DNA from: JAOUEA01 sp035711865
GTDB lineage: Bacteria; Actinomycetota; UBA4738; HRBIN12
DNA: 24,531 nt
Direction: 5' to 3'
Assembly (NCBI GenBank): GCA_035711865.1
Contig: DASTBT010000137.1
Location: 1 to 24,531 of the forward strand
Shown: positions 1-7,940 of the stretch, one piece after another
Numbering within the stretch: position 1 is the first letter of the stretch
How the letters are laid out: every line of letters starts with the position of its first letter
The notes under the pieces: generated by a model
Database searches by the model: none
The model's input: only the letters and a program-made list of their open reading frames with translations
What the model was told of the DNA's origin: nothing
Program-made: the position numbers and the translations under genes

Positions 1-1926
1 GTCGTCCTCGATCTCGACGCGGAGCAGGGAGTCGTTCGCCTGCACCGTGACCATCACCTGGCTCGCCTCGGAGTGCTTCGCGGCGTTCGAGAGCGCCTCC
101 TGAACCAGACGGAACGCGAGGGTCTCGAGGTCCTCGGGCAACGGGGCGTCGACGCGCCCCGCGAAGTCGGTGTCGACGTCCTGCTCGGCGCCGAACCGCA
201 CGAGCGTCTCACGCAGCGCCGGGAGCAGCCCGCGTTCCTCCAACACCGGCGGGCGCAGGCCCGACATGAGCCGGCGCAGCGCGTCGGCCTCTCCGGCGAG
301 CTCCTCGCGGATCTTCGTGAGCACCGCGACACCCTCGTCGACGTCGCCGGCGCTGATCATCAGCAGCGCCGCCTCGAGCGAGAGCGAGGCGGCGGAGACG
401 CCCTGCACCGGGCCGTCGTGCAGGTCGCGGGCGATGCGGTTGCGCTCGGCCTCGATCGCCGCGTTGGTACGGCGCAGCAGGCGGCTGCGATCCTCGTCGC
501 GGTCCTGCAGGAACTGGAACAACGACCGGATCGTCTGATCGGCCACCCGGGCGGCCGTGACGTCGCGCACGAGCAGCAGGGTCCTCGGCGGCACGGTCGG
601 CACGGCCGACGTCCGCGATTCCAGGTACAGCACCTGACCGCCCGACCTCGAGATCTGTGACTGCCCACCCGTGCGGAGCGCGGCGAACGACTCGTCGGCG
701 CCGGTGATCACCGAGGCGAGCGCCGTCCACGGCTGGTCCTCGATCGACTCCCGAGGCAGGCCCACCATCTCGACGAACGCCTCGTTCGTGCGGAGCACGA
801 CGCCGCGCTCGTCCAGCTCGACGATGCCGTCCTCGGCCGTCTCGAACACGAGACGCAGGTGCTCTTCCGATCGGCGAAGCGTTTCGTTCGCCTCACGTAC
901 GCGTTCGAGCGCTTGGTCGGTCTCGGCGAGCGCCCGCTCCCGCACCTCCAGCGCTTCGCTCGTCTGACGGTGCGCGAGCGTGCTCGCGGTCTGGTTCGAC
1001 AGGATGCGCGCCGCGATCCCCAACCCCAGGAGCAGGATGATCGTCGTCGACTGGGCGCCGTCGAGCCCTCGGCCGTCGCCGACGATCGCGACCACCGCCA
1101 GGGCGGCGCACGCGGTGACCACCGACACGCTCGTGAGCACCGGGCGTGCCCAACGTCTCGGGGGAGCCGCCGCCGCGGTCGCGCCGGCCGGGGCGCCCGT
1201 GAACACCGTCCACGCCGCGAACGCGAGGGGAGCGAGCAGGAACGGCAGCACGATCGACGGATCGGCGTTGTCGAACGTTCCCGCCGTCCAGTGCCACCCC
1301 AGCGTGGCGGTGGCGGCGGCGGTCACCAGGAAGATCCCGAGCAGCACGAGATGGCGCCGCGACGGTGCCCACAACATCAAGGCCCCGAACGCGGCGATCT
1401 GGGTCGCGGTGAGCAGGCTGAAGATCGCGGCGGTCATCGACGCCTGCGGCGTGGCGTCGGCCGGGCGCATGAACACGTAGATCAACGCGGTGATCGACGC
1501 GACGATGAGGAACACATCGGTGCCGATCTCAATGCCGTCGCGGCCGTCGAAATGGTCGCGAAACTCCGCCCGGGCGAACATGATCAGCGGCGCGAGGAAC
1601 AACGCGAACGCCAGGTCGGTCGCCCGTGGCCTGATCGTGCCGAGCTCGTTCACGTCGGCGGCCAGGAGCAGCATATACACCGCTCCGATCATGAACAGCG
1701 CGTATGCCAGGTGCACCGTGCCACGCCAGGCCACGCCTCTGCCGACGGCCCGCAGGATGATGCCGCCCGAGAGCAGGCAGGCGCCGGCCACCATGGCCTC
1801 GGAGGCCAGGCCTTGTTCCCGGGAGCCGCTGGGGAACGCCAGGTAGGTCACGACGGCGGCCACCGCGGCGGCGCCGAGGAACAAGCCCGTGGCGATGCGT
1901 GCACGCGGGCGAACGGCGTCGCTCAT
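1..1926 (-). CDS. Membrane-bound NarL-system histidine kinase with PAS domain, 3' end outside window
   Basis: This is a sensor kinase that would phosphorylate the response regulator encoded just upstream. The frame is open from an ATG at 1926 to the left edge (642 codons, no stop reached), with an in-frame TGA three codons before the ATG. Residues 11 to about 305 hold roughly eight hydrophobic helices, forming a membrane sensor module. A helical linker (about 310-350) and a PAS domain (about 350-465, with TAEDGIVELDERG) follow. A HisKA_3 dimerisation helix carries RDLHDGPVQ with the phospho-accepting His503, and a HATPase_c domain carries the N-box EALSNAAKHS (Asn614). The window ends inside the next motif, VEIEDD. 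HisKA_3 kinases normally pair with NarL/FixJ regulators, matching the neighbour at 2054. The kind of kinase is clear; the signal it senses is not. Confidence 0.9.
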   Translation of the reverse strand, partial: MSDAVRPRARIATGLFLGAAAVAAVVTYLAFPSGSREQGLASEAMVAGACLLSGGIILRAVGRGVAWRGTVHLAYALFMIGAVYMLLLAADVNELGTIRPRATDLAFALFLAPLIMFARAEFRDHFDGRDGIEIGTDVFLIVASITALIYVFMRPADATPQASMTAAIFSLLTATQIAAFGALMLWAPSRRHLVLLGIFLVTAAATATLGWHWTAGTFDNADPSIVLPFLLAPLAFAAWTVFTGAPAGATAAAAPPRRWARPVLTSVSVVTACAALAVVAIVGDGRGLDGAQSTTIILLLGLGIAARILSNQTASTLAHRQTSEALEVRERALAETDQALERVREANETLRRSEEHLRLVFETAEDGIVELDERGVVLRTNEAFVEMVGLPRESIEDQPWTALASVITGADESFAALRTGGQSQISRSGGQVLYLESRTSAVPTVPPRTLLLVRDVTAARVADQTIRSLFQFLQDRDEDRSRLLRRTNAAIEAERNRIARDLHDGPVQGVSAASLSLEAALLMISAGDVDEGVAVLTKIREELAGEADALRRLMSGLRPPVLEERGLLPALRETLVRFGAEQDVDTDFAGRVDAPLPEDLETLAFRLVQEALSNAAKHSEASQVMVTVQANDSLLRVEIEDD

Positions 1927-2053
1927 GTGGGCTCAATGATGCCTGGTCGAGACACCCGACTCCATCACCCGACCGGGGGTCGTTGCCGACCGGAAGGACT
2001 AGCCCGTCGAGGGGACCGCCGCCGTGGCCGAGCGGTGGTCCGACCCCGTGGGG

Positions 2054-2692
2054 TCACTCGATGAGGCGGCGACGCAGCGCCTCGGCCACGGCGGCCGTGC
2101 GATCCGAGGCACCCAGCTTCTCGAAGATGTGCTCGAGGTGGGTCTTCACGGTGTCGGGGGAGATGTACAGCCGCTCGGCGATGTCGCGGTTCGTGTGTCC
2201 GAACGCGAGGAGCTGGAGCACCTCGATCTCGCGCGCCGTGAGCGTCTCGGCCTTGCGATCGCGTTCCTTGGCCGTGGAGAGCTCCTCGGCCAGCGCGACC
2301 ACGAGCTGGGGGTCGATCACCATGTTGCCGCCGGCGACCAGTCGCACGGTCTGGATCAGGTGCTCGGCGTCACGCGCCTTCAGCACGTAGCCGCGGGCGC
2401 CCGAGCGGACGGCTTCCACGACGAACTGACGGTCGTCGTAGGCGGTGAGCATGATCACTCCGATGTCGGGCCACCGGTCGCGGATCTCGCGGGCGGCCTC
2501 GAGGCCGTCCATCTCGGGCATGCGGATGTCGATGAGCGCGATGTCGGGGCCCTCGGATCCGATCAACTCGAGCAGCTCCTTGCCGTCGGCGGCCTCGCCG
2601 ACCACCTCGATGCCGTCGGCCATGTCGAGGTACCGCCGCAGGCCCTGTCGTACCAGCGAGTGGTCGTCCGCGATCGCAACCTTGATCGTCAC
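2054..2692 (-). CDS. NarL/FixJ-family response regulator
   Basis: This cytosolic two-component response regulator has 212 residues. A CheY-like receiver domain fills residues 1-120, with the acidic pair Asp9/Asp10, the phospho-acceptor Asp55 in LIDIRMPEMDG, and the Thr/Lys switch positions in MLTAYDD and VLKARD. A LuxR-type helix-turn-helix follows (about 148-212, LTAREIEVLQLLAFGHTNRDIA). I chose the GTG at 2692 because AGGAGGGG (2696-2703) sits at ideal spacing before it; a TTG at 2719 is in frame but lies upstream of that ribosome site. The membrane kinase begins 127 bases downstream on the same strand, so the two probably form one operon and one signalling pair. No target genes can be named from the sequence. 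Confidence 0.93.
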   Translation of the reverse strand: MTIKVAIADDHSLVRQGLRRYLDMADGIEVVGEAADGKELLELIGSEGPDIALIDIRMPEMDGLEAAREIRDRWPDIGVIMLTAYDDRQFVVEAVRSGARGYVLKARDAEHLIQTVRLVAGGNMVIDPQLVVALAEELSTAKERDRKAETLTAREIEVLQLLAFGHTNRDIAERLYISPDTVKTHLEHIFEKLGASDRTAAVAEALRRRLIE

Positions 2693-2785
2693 GTTCCCCC
2701 TCCTGAAGGGCCCCCCCAAGTTGCGCTCATCCTAATGGTTCGGAGATGTGGCGAGGGTGAAGGCCCGTGGGACTCCCGTCCTGCT

Positions 2786-3952
2786 TCAGAAGACGTCCCA
2801 CCAGGTCACGAACAACGCACCGAGCAGGGCGTAGCCACCCGCGAAGGCTGCGACGAGCGCCGCCTCGGGGAGCCGGCGGCGCTCGAGCGCCCGTGCGAGC
2901 ACCCAGAACGCGGGGAAGATCACCGCGACGAACCGAGGCATCGACAGCAGGGGTCTGTTCGGCCAGACGTAGATCAACGGCATGAGCAGGCTCGCGACCG
3001 CGTACACCGAGTACGTCGGGCGGAGCCAGCGGAGCCCGGCGATCACCGCGACGAGCACCGGTCCGACGATCATCACGTCGGCCAACCAGTACCCGCCGAG
3101 GTCTCCCGCCGCGGTCAGCGCGTCGATCGCGGTCGTCCACGGCGGCTGGAGCTCCCGCTGCCAGCTGCGCTGGGCGGTCCATGGCACGAAGGCGTCGCCG
3201 TGCGTGACACGCCACCAGGCGAGGTAGAGGAGCGGGCCCAACCCGACGGCGAGGGCGGCGGCGAGCCGCGGCACGATCGATCGGCCGTCCTGGCGGGAGC
3301 GGTGTACGGCCTCGACCCCCAACGCGAGCACGAGCAGCACGCCGACGCTCCGGGTGCTCGCCGCCAGTGCCCCCGCCAGCGCCGCGAGCGCCCAACGGTC
3401 CCGCCGCGCGAACCAGAACGCCGAGACCGACGCCAGAAGGAACGGTCCTTCCGTGTACGGGGCGAGGAAGAAGAACGCCGTGGGGAAGATCGCGACGAGC
3501 AACACCGTGAGTCGCGCGGAGCGTGTCGACATGCCCTCGAGCCGGGTGAGACCGTGCAGCATCACGAGCGCACCGGCGAAGCACGCGTTCGACACCAGCA
3601 GGCCGGCCCCCAGCGGGCCGATGCCCGGAAGCCATGCCACCGCCCTGATCGCCAAGGGGTAGAGCGGGAAGAACGCGGCGCTGCCGTCGGCGGGGTCGTA
3701 GCCGCGGGTCGCGATCGCGAGGAACCAGGCGGCGTCTTGCCGCTCGGCGGCGGTGACCACGGCATGCCATCCGTGGGTCACGGGTGCGATGGGCCAGCCC
3801 GCAACCTCGGGCAAACCCTCGCGTGGGGCGATCAGCCCCACGGCCACGAGCCCCAACACCGAGAAACCGATCCGCACCGCGATGAAGACGAGGAGCGAGT
3901 CGCGAACGCCGTCGCGCAGCCGCACCGAGGAGGCGGCGGCCGGATCGCTCAC
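2786..3952 (-). CDS. PIG-V-like polytopic mannosyltransferase
   Basis: This is a 388-residue integral membrane protein with about ten hydrophobic helices. It resembles the bacterial relatives of the GPI mannosyltransferase PIG-V (Mannosyl_trans2 family), which use lipid-linked mannose on the outer face of the membrane. The signature is an acidic loop after the first helix (RQDAAWF, Asp73) followed by RGYDP and the typical AFFPLYPLAIR (about 92-102). The GTG start at 3952 overlaps the stop of the upstream GT87 gene as GTGA, so the two are translationally coupled. In-frame reading continues further upstream, but that segment is antisense-like, arginine-rich shadow of the neighbour. A role in lipomannan, phosphatidylinositol mannoside or protein glycosylation is inferred; the acceptor is unknown. 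Confidence 0.8.
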   Translation of the reverse strand: MSDPAAASSVRLRDGVRDSLLVFIAVRIGFSVLGLVAVGLIAPREGLPEVAGWPIAPVTHGWHAVVTAAERQDAAWFLAIATRGYDPADGSAAFFPLYPLAIRAVAWLPGIGPLGAGLLVSNACFAGALVMLHGLTRLEGMSTRSARLTVLLVAIFPTAFFFLAPYTEGPFLLASVSAFWFARRDRWALAALAGALAASTRSVGVLLVLALGVEAVHRSRQDGRSIVPRLAAALAVGLGPLLYLAWWRVTHGDAFVPWTAQRSWQRELQPPWTTAIDALTAAGDLGGYWLADVMIVGPVLVAVIAGLRWLRPTYSVYAVASLLMPLIYVWPNRPLLSMPRFVAVIFPAFWVLARALERRRLPEAALVAAFAGGYALLGALFVTWWDVF

Positions 3953-5184
3953 GCCGGCACGGCCTCGGTGTCGGGTTCGCGCGGCGCGGCGCGCGCACGT
4001 CGCTCGATCTCGATCGGCTCGGGCTCGCGACGGATCCACGACACGACGCACCACACCAGCACCAGCGCGCGAAGCAGCACCATCGCCTCGAACATCCCCT
4101 GGGAGGCGCCGAAGGCGCCCTGCTGACGCCCGAACCACGTGAACCGCGTCGCGAAGACCGCGACGTCGGTCAGCGAGAACGCGATGAACACCCACAGCCG
4201 CGGCAGCGCCAGCGCGAACCACGGCAGCAACCACAGTCCGTACTGCGGCGAGTACACCTTGTTCGAGAGCAGGAACAGCACGATCAGCGGCAAGCCGAGC
4301 GTCCACCGCGGGAAGGGCGGATGCCGCCGCGCCTTGAGCGCCCACACCACCGCCGCCGAGACGACGAACACCGCGAACGACCAGAGATTGATCGCGCGGA
4401 TCGACGGACAGAGGTCGAGGTGACGGCACACGATGAACCAGAGGCTGTCGAAGTCGTCCTGCCGCTCGCCGTTGAACCGGAAGAACGTGAGCCACCCCGT
4501 GAACGCGAGCACCGCGAACGGCAGGTTCACGAGCAGCCAGGCCCCGGCAGACGTCCAGCCGAGCACGATCGCCCCGTCGGGCTTGCGTTCTCGGATGCGT
4601 TGGGCGATCAGCGGAACGACCAGCAACGCCGGGTAGAGTTTCGTGGCCGCGCCGAGCCCCATCAACGCGCCGGAGAGCCGATCACGCTGCAGGAAGAACG
4701 CGAGCAGGCCGGCGGTTGCGAAGCCCACCGCGACCAGGTCCCAGTTCACGGTCCCGTAGACGAGGAGCGTCGGCGCGAGGGAGAAGTAGAGCGCACGAGC
4801 TCCGTTCGCGACGTACAGCATGACCGCGATCTGAACCGCCAACGCGGTCATCACGACCACGTTCACCCAGTAGAAGCGGAAGTAGCTCGCACCGGAGATC
4901 CACGAGGTGAGCCGCATGACGTACATCGTGAGGACCGGGTACTCGTCGCAGCTGCGGCCCTCGACGGGCTGGCACTCGTCGAGGAGCGGGAGCCTCGATC
5001 CTCTGAGCTGCTCGGTGTCGAGCAGCGGCACGACGTCGGTGTAACAGAGCAGTCGGTACTGAGGCAGATCGCGCCAATCCCCAGGTGCGCAGGGCGCCTT
5101 CGACGCCGCGCCCAGCGCCATCGTCCCGATGACGCACGCGAGCACCACGCCGAGGCTGGGAGCGGTTCGCGCCGCGCGGCTCAC
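3949..5184 (-). CDS. GT87 (DUF2029) family membrane glycosyltransferase
   Basis: This is a 411-residue polytopic protein of the GT-C fold, similar to the polyprenyl-phosphate-mannose-dependent alpha-1,2-mannosyltransferases of Actinomycetota (PimE type). Features seen: an N-terminal helix (11-29); an extracytoplasmic loop with the acidic motif LCYTDVVPLL (Asp50, expected catalytic position); EYPVLT (81-86); NWDL (147-150); AATKLYPALL (Lys182); and the late motif NKVYSPQYGLWLLPW. The C-terminus is a short basic and acidic cytoplasmic tail. It starts with GTG at 5184, 80 bases from the divergent merR-type gene. It is followed by a second mannosyltransferase-like gene with a GTGA overlap, suggesting consecutive steps in building one glycolipid or glycan. 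Family placement is fairly sure; donor and acceptor are inferred. Confidence 0.82.
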   Translation of the reverse strand: MSRAARTAPSLGVVLACVIGTMALGAASKAPCAPGDWRDLPQYRLLCYTDVVPLLDTEQLRGSRLPLLDECQPVEGRSCDEYPVLTMYVMRLTSWISGASYFRFYWVNVVVMTALAVQIAVMLYVANGARALYFSLAPTLLVYGTVNWDLVAVGFATAGLLAFFLQRDRLSGALMGLGAATKLYPALLVVPLIAQRIRERKPDGAIVLGWTSAGAWLLVNLPFAVLAFTGWLTFFRFNGERQDDFDSLWFIVCRHLDLCPSIRAINLWSFAVFVVSAAVVWALKARRHPPFPRWTLGLPLIVLFLLSNKVYSPQYGLWLLPWFALALPRLWVFIAFSLTDVAVFATRFTWFGRQQGAFGASQGMFEAMVLLRALVLVWCVVSWIRREPEPIEIERRARAAPREPDTEAVPA

Positions 5185-5227
5185 GCGCCGAATCCTGTCA
5201 GGTCGGGGCTCTGCGGTGCCACCGCTC

Positions 5228-5256
5228 GTGACCGTATGAGTGCGGACTCGTAGAGT
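5228..5256 (+). promoter_or_regulatory. Putative promoter of the merR-menGF operon
   Basis: A GTGACC box (5228-5233), a 17-base spacer and TAGAGT (5251-5256) precede the GTG at 5265 by 8 bases, so transcription would begin at or next to the start codon (leaderless mRNA). The spacer contains a short dyad, GAGT-gcgg-ACTC (5238-5249). That is where MerR-family regulators usually bind, although their spacers are typically 19-20 bases. The same 80-base gap must also hold the promoter of the divergent glycosyltransferase gene; TACGGT on the minus strand (5232-5237) is a possible -10 box. Confidence 0.45.
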
Positions 5257-5264
5257 GTCCGGTC

Positions 5265-6008
5265 GTGAGGTACCGCGTCGAGCAGCTGGCCGCGGCGTGC
5301 GACGTCTCGGTCGACACCGTGCGCTACTACCAGTCCCGCGGGCTGCTCCCGGCGCCCGAGCGGGAGGGCCGTCTCGCCTGGTACGGCCCCGAGCACGCGG
5401 AGCGCATCGCCGAGATCCGCTCGCTGCAACGCAAGGGTCTGACGCTCGCCGCGATCCGGCGGGTGGTCACGGGAGAGCTGGGCGCCGCCGACGCCGACCT
5501 CGCCGCCGCGGTCGCCGTGGCGCGGGGAGAGGCGGGCGCGCCGAGCGAGGACCCGGCCGACGAGTCGCTCACCCTCGACGAGTTCTCGGCGATGAGCGGG
5601 GTGCCGGCTTCCCTGATCCAGGCGGTGGAGCGGGAGGGCATCCGCCTCGGGCGCCCGGTCGACGGCGAGGAGCGGTACACGGCGGCCGACATCGACATCG
5701 TCCGCACGGCCCTCCGCCTGCTCGAGTTCGGACTGCCGCTCCCCGACCTGCTCGCCCTCGCCCGCGAGGCCGACACGGCGATGCGGGGGCTCGCGGAGCG
5801 CGCCGTCGACCTGTTCGATGAGCACGTGCGCAAGCCGATCCGCGACACGGCCGGCGACGCCGAGCAGGCGTCGGCGCAGATGGTGCAGGCCTTCCGCGAG
5901 CTGCTGCCGGCCGTGACGACGCTCGTGTCGCACCATTTCCGGCGGGTGCTGCTCGAGGCTGCCGAGGAGCACATCGAGGAAGCCTCGGACACGGAAGCGG
6001 CGTCGTGA
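5265..6008 (+). CDS. MerR-family regulator with two MerR-like DNA-binding domains
   Basis: This is a 247-residue transcription regulator. Residues 1-70 form a standard MerR winged helix (YRVEQLAAACDVSVDTVRYYQSRGLL, then WYGPEHAERIAEIRSLQRKGLTLAAIRRVV). Residues 101-168 repeat the same plan in diverged form: TLDEFSAMSGVPASLIQAVEREG, then RYTAADIDIVRTALRLLEFGLPLPDLLALA. The remaining 80 residues are helical, without cysteines or an obvious ligand-binding domain. The stop overlaps the menG start as GTGA, so regulator and methyltransferase are made together, and a role in controlling menaquinone synthesis is inferred from that. The GTG at 5265 is placed 8 bases after a TAGAGT box. The family is certain; the effector and target sites are unknown. 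Confidence 0.88.
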   Translation: MRYRVEQLAAACDVSVDTVRYYQSRGLLPAPEREGRLAWYGPEHAERIAEIRSLQRKGLTLAAIRRVVTGELGAADADLAAAVAVARGEAGAPSEDPADESLTLDEFSAMSGVPASLIQAVEREGIRLGRPVDGEERYTAADIDIVRTALRLLEFGLPLPDLLALAREADTAMRGLAERAVDLFDEHVRKPIRDTAGDAEQASAQMVQAFRELLPAVTTLVSHHFRRVLLEAAEEHIEEASDTEAAS

Positions 6009-6691
6009 GCTCGCGGCTTCCACGGGGTGAGGAGAAGCGGCGTGCGGTGCGCCGGCTCTTCGACACGATCTCGCCCCGGTACGACCTGGTGAACCGCGTG
6101 ATGACGTTCGGCATGGACGTCGGGTGGCGGCGGGCGGCGGTCGCGTCCCTGCGACTTCCCGGGAGATCGCTCGTCGCCGACCTCGCCTGTGGCACCGGCG
6201 ACCTCTGTCGTGAGCTCGAGCGGCGTGGATACCGGGCCGTGGGCTTCGACTTCTCCCACGGCATGCTCGTGAACGCGCGCACCGAGGCTCCGCTCGTGGA
6301 AGCCGACGTGTTGCAGCTGCCGATGACCGACGCTGCGTTGGACGGCGTCACCTGTGGGTTCGCGCTGCGCAACGTGGTCTCGCTCGGGGGGCTCTTCCGG
6401 GAGCTCGGGCGTGTCGTTCGGCCCGGCGGGCGCATCGCGCTGCTCGACGCGAGCGAGCCAGACAATCCGATCCTTCGCGCCGGGCATGGCCTGTACTTCA
6501 ACCGCATCGTGCCGGTGATCGGCGGAACGCTCTCGAACAAGACCGCGTACTCGTACCTGCCGAAGTCGATGGCGTACCTGCCGTCGGCCGGCGAGATGCT
6601 GTCGATGCTGGCGGGGGCGGGGTTCCCGGGCACGGAGCGTCGCCAGCTCTCCGGCGGGCTCACGCAGCTCTTCGTGGGCACTCGAGCATGA
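6005..6691 (+). CDS. menG: Demethylmenaquinone methyltransferase
   Basis: It transfers a methyl group from S-adenosylmethionine to demethylmenaquinone, the last step of menaquinone synthesis. The 228-residue protein has the UbiE/MenG hallmarks: LFDTISPRYDLVNRVMTFGMD near the N-terminus, the SAM-binding motif VADLACGTGDLC (57-68), GFALRNVVSLGGLFRELGRVVRPGG, and a YSYLPKSMAYLPS segment equivalent to the YEYLPESI region of the family. It begins with GTG overlapping the merR-type stop (GTGA) and ends overlapping the menF start (ATGA). Placement between a regulator and menF, with menD/A/B nearby, supports the menaquinone rather than ubiquinone role. Ubiquinone would not be expected in this phylum. 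Confidence 0.92.
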   Translation: MSSRLPRGEEKRRAVRRLFDTISPRYDLVNRVMTFGMDVGWRRAAVASLRLPGRSLVADLACGTGDLCRELERRGYRAVGFDFSHGMLVNARTEAPLVEADVLQLPMTDAALDGVTCGFALRNVVSLGGLFRELGRVVRPGGRIALLDASEPDNPILRAGHGLYFNRIVPVIGGTLSNKTAYSYLPKSMAYLPSAGEMLSMLAGAGFPGTERRQLSGGLTQLFVGTRA

Positions 6692-7938
6692 CCGGCTCGA
6701 TCCGCGCGACGCCGCTGGGCGCCGCGTTCGACCTGCTCGCCGCCTACGAGGCCCCCGGCGGCGCGTTCTTCGAGCGGGAAGGTTCCGGGGTCGCCACCGG
6801 CTCGCTCGCCGACGCCCTGCGTGCGGGGCCGGCGCCCGACCTGCGATCCCTGGCCCGTGAGGTGTCGGCGGCGTTGCGTGACCTCACAGCGTCCGATCGG
6901 GTCGCGCCGGTCGCGATCGGAGCCTTGCCGTTCGCGATCGGAGCCTTGCCGTTCGCCGGAGGTCCGTCGTCGCTGTTCGTGCCTCGGCGCGCCGTGATAC
7001 GGCGCGACGACGGGGAGACCTGGCTCGTCGACCTCGCCGATCCCGGCGAGGAGCCTCCGTCGTTCCGCCCGGAGCGAGTGATCGGGGACCTCCCCCACGA
7101 GGCGTTCCGCCCGAGGCAGCTGAGCGAGGAACCGCCGAGCGAGGCGTACGCACGCGCCGTGGCGGACGCCGTCGAGCGCATCGGCGCGAGCGATCTCGAG
7201 AAGGTCGTACTGGCACGGACGGTGCGCGTGGATGCCGGGCGGGACCTCGACGCGCGCCGGCTGCTCCACCGGCTCCGGGCGGTCGAGCCACACTGCTACA
7301 CGTTCGCTGCCCCGACCGAGGGCGGAACCCTCGTCGGCGCGAGCCCCGAGCTGCTCCTGTCCCGCCGCGGCGACCGGGTGCGGTCCACGCCGCTCGCCGG
7401 CACGGCCCCGCGCTCGGGCGACCCCGACGAAGATCGCGCGAACGCCGAGGCGCTCGTCGCCTCCGCCAAGGACCGCGAGGAGCACGCGATCGTCGTCGAC
7501 GCCGTCTCCGAAGTGCTGGGCGCGAGCTGCGATGAGCTCACGTTCGACGACGAGCCCGTGCTCGAGCCCACCGCGAACGTGTGGCATCTCGCGACCCGAT
7601 TCGAGGGAGCGTTGCGCGATCCGTCGCTCACGGCTCTGGATCTGCTGGCCGAGCTGCACCCGACCCCTGCCGTCTGCGGGACGCCGGAGAGGCTGGCGCG
7701 CGTAAGCATCGCCGAGCTCGAAGGGTTCGATCGGGGCGAGTACGCGGGCCCGGTTGGCTGGGTCGACGCTCGTGGCGACGGCGACTGGGCGATCGCACTT
7801 CGGTGCGCGGAACTCAGCGGCGAGGAGGCGACGCTGTACGCGGGTGCCGGCATCGTCGCGGGCTCCGATCCCGCCTTGGAGCTCGACGAGACCGACCGGA
7901 AATTCCGCGCGTTCCTGGACTCGCTCCGCTGGGGCTGA
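6688..7938 (+). CDS. menF: Isochorismate synthase of menaquinone biosynthesis
   Basis: It converts chorismate to isochorismate, the committed step of the pathway, in the cytoplasm with Mg2+. The 416-residue protein has the chorismate-binding fold: IGALPF (N-terminal family motif, present twice here), DLEKVVLAR with the general-base Lys172, GASPELLL with Glu221, STPLAGTAPR, SAKDREEHAIVVDAV, LHPTPAVCGTP, GPVGWVD and YAGAGIVAGSDP. The usual HPTPAVGG reads HPTPAVCG here. The start ATG overlaps the menG stop (ATGA). Clustering with menD/A/B/E favours MenF over a siderophore EntC/DhbC or salicylate synthase. A 21-bp tandem duplication in the first third adds seven residues without breaking the frame. 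Confidence 0.9.
   Translation: MTGSIRATPLGAAFDLLAAYEAPGGAFFEREGSGVATGSLADALRAGPAPDLRSLAREVSAALRDLTASDRVAPVAIGALPFAIGALPFAGGPSSLFVPRRAVIRRDDGETWLVDLADPGEEPPSFRPERVIGDLPHEAFRPRQLSEEPPSEAYARAVADAVERIGASDLEKVVLARTVRVDAGRDLDARRLLHRLRAVEPHCYTFAAPTEGGTLVGASPELLLSRRGDRVRSTPLAGTAPRSGDPDEDRANAEALVASAKDREEHAIVVDAVSEVLGASCDELTFDDEPVLEPTANVWHLATRFEGALRDPSLTALDLLAELHPTPAVCGTPERLARVSIAELEGFDRGEYAGPVGWVDARGDGDWAIALRCAELSGEEATLYAGAGIVAGSDPALELDETDRKFRAFLDSLRWG
6911..6956 (+). repeat. 21-bp perfect tandem duplication inside menF
   Basis: Two identical 21-base units (6911-6931 and 6932-6952) are followed by the first four bases of a third copy. Each unit encodes one pass of AIGALPF, so the protein reads VAIGALPFAIGALPFAGG. 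The unit length keeps the reading frame. Confidence 0.95.
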
Positions 7939-7940
7939 CG

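Noticed and set aside
859..2064. A 401-codon plus-strand open frame opposite the membrane kinase
   Set aside because: It is a mirror of the kinase frame, with no motifs and a composition typical of a shadow frame.
2024..4126. A 700-codon plus-strand open frame
   Set aside because: It is antisense to the response regulator and mannosyltransferase, with low-complexity His/Arg/Glu-rich translation and no recognisable domain.
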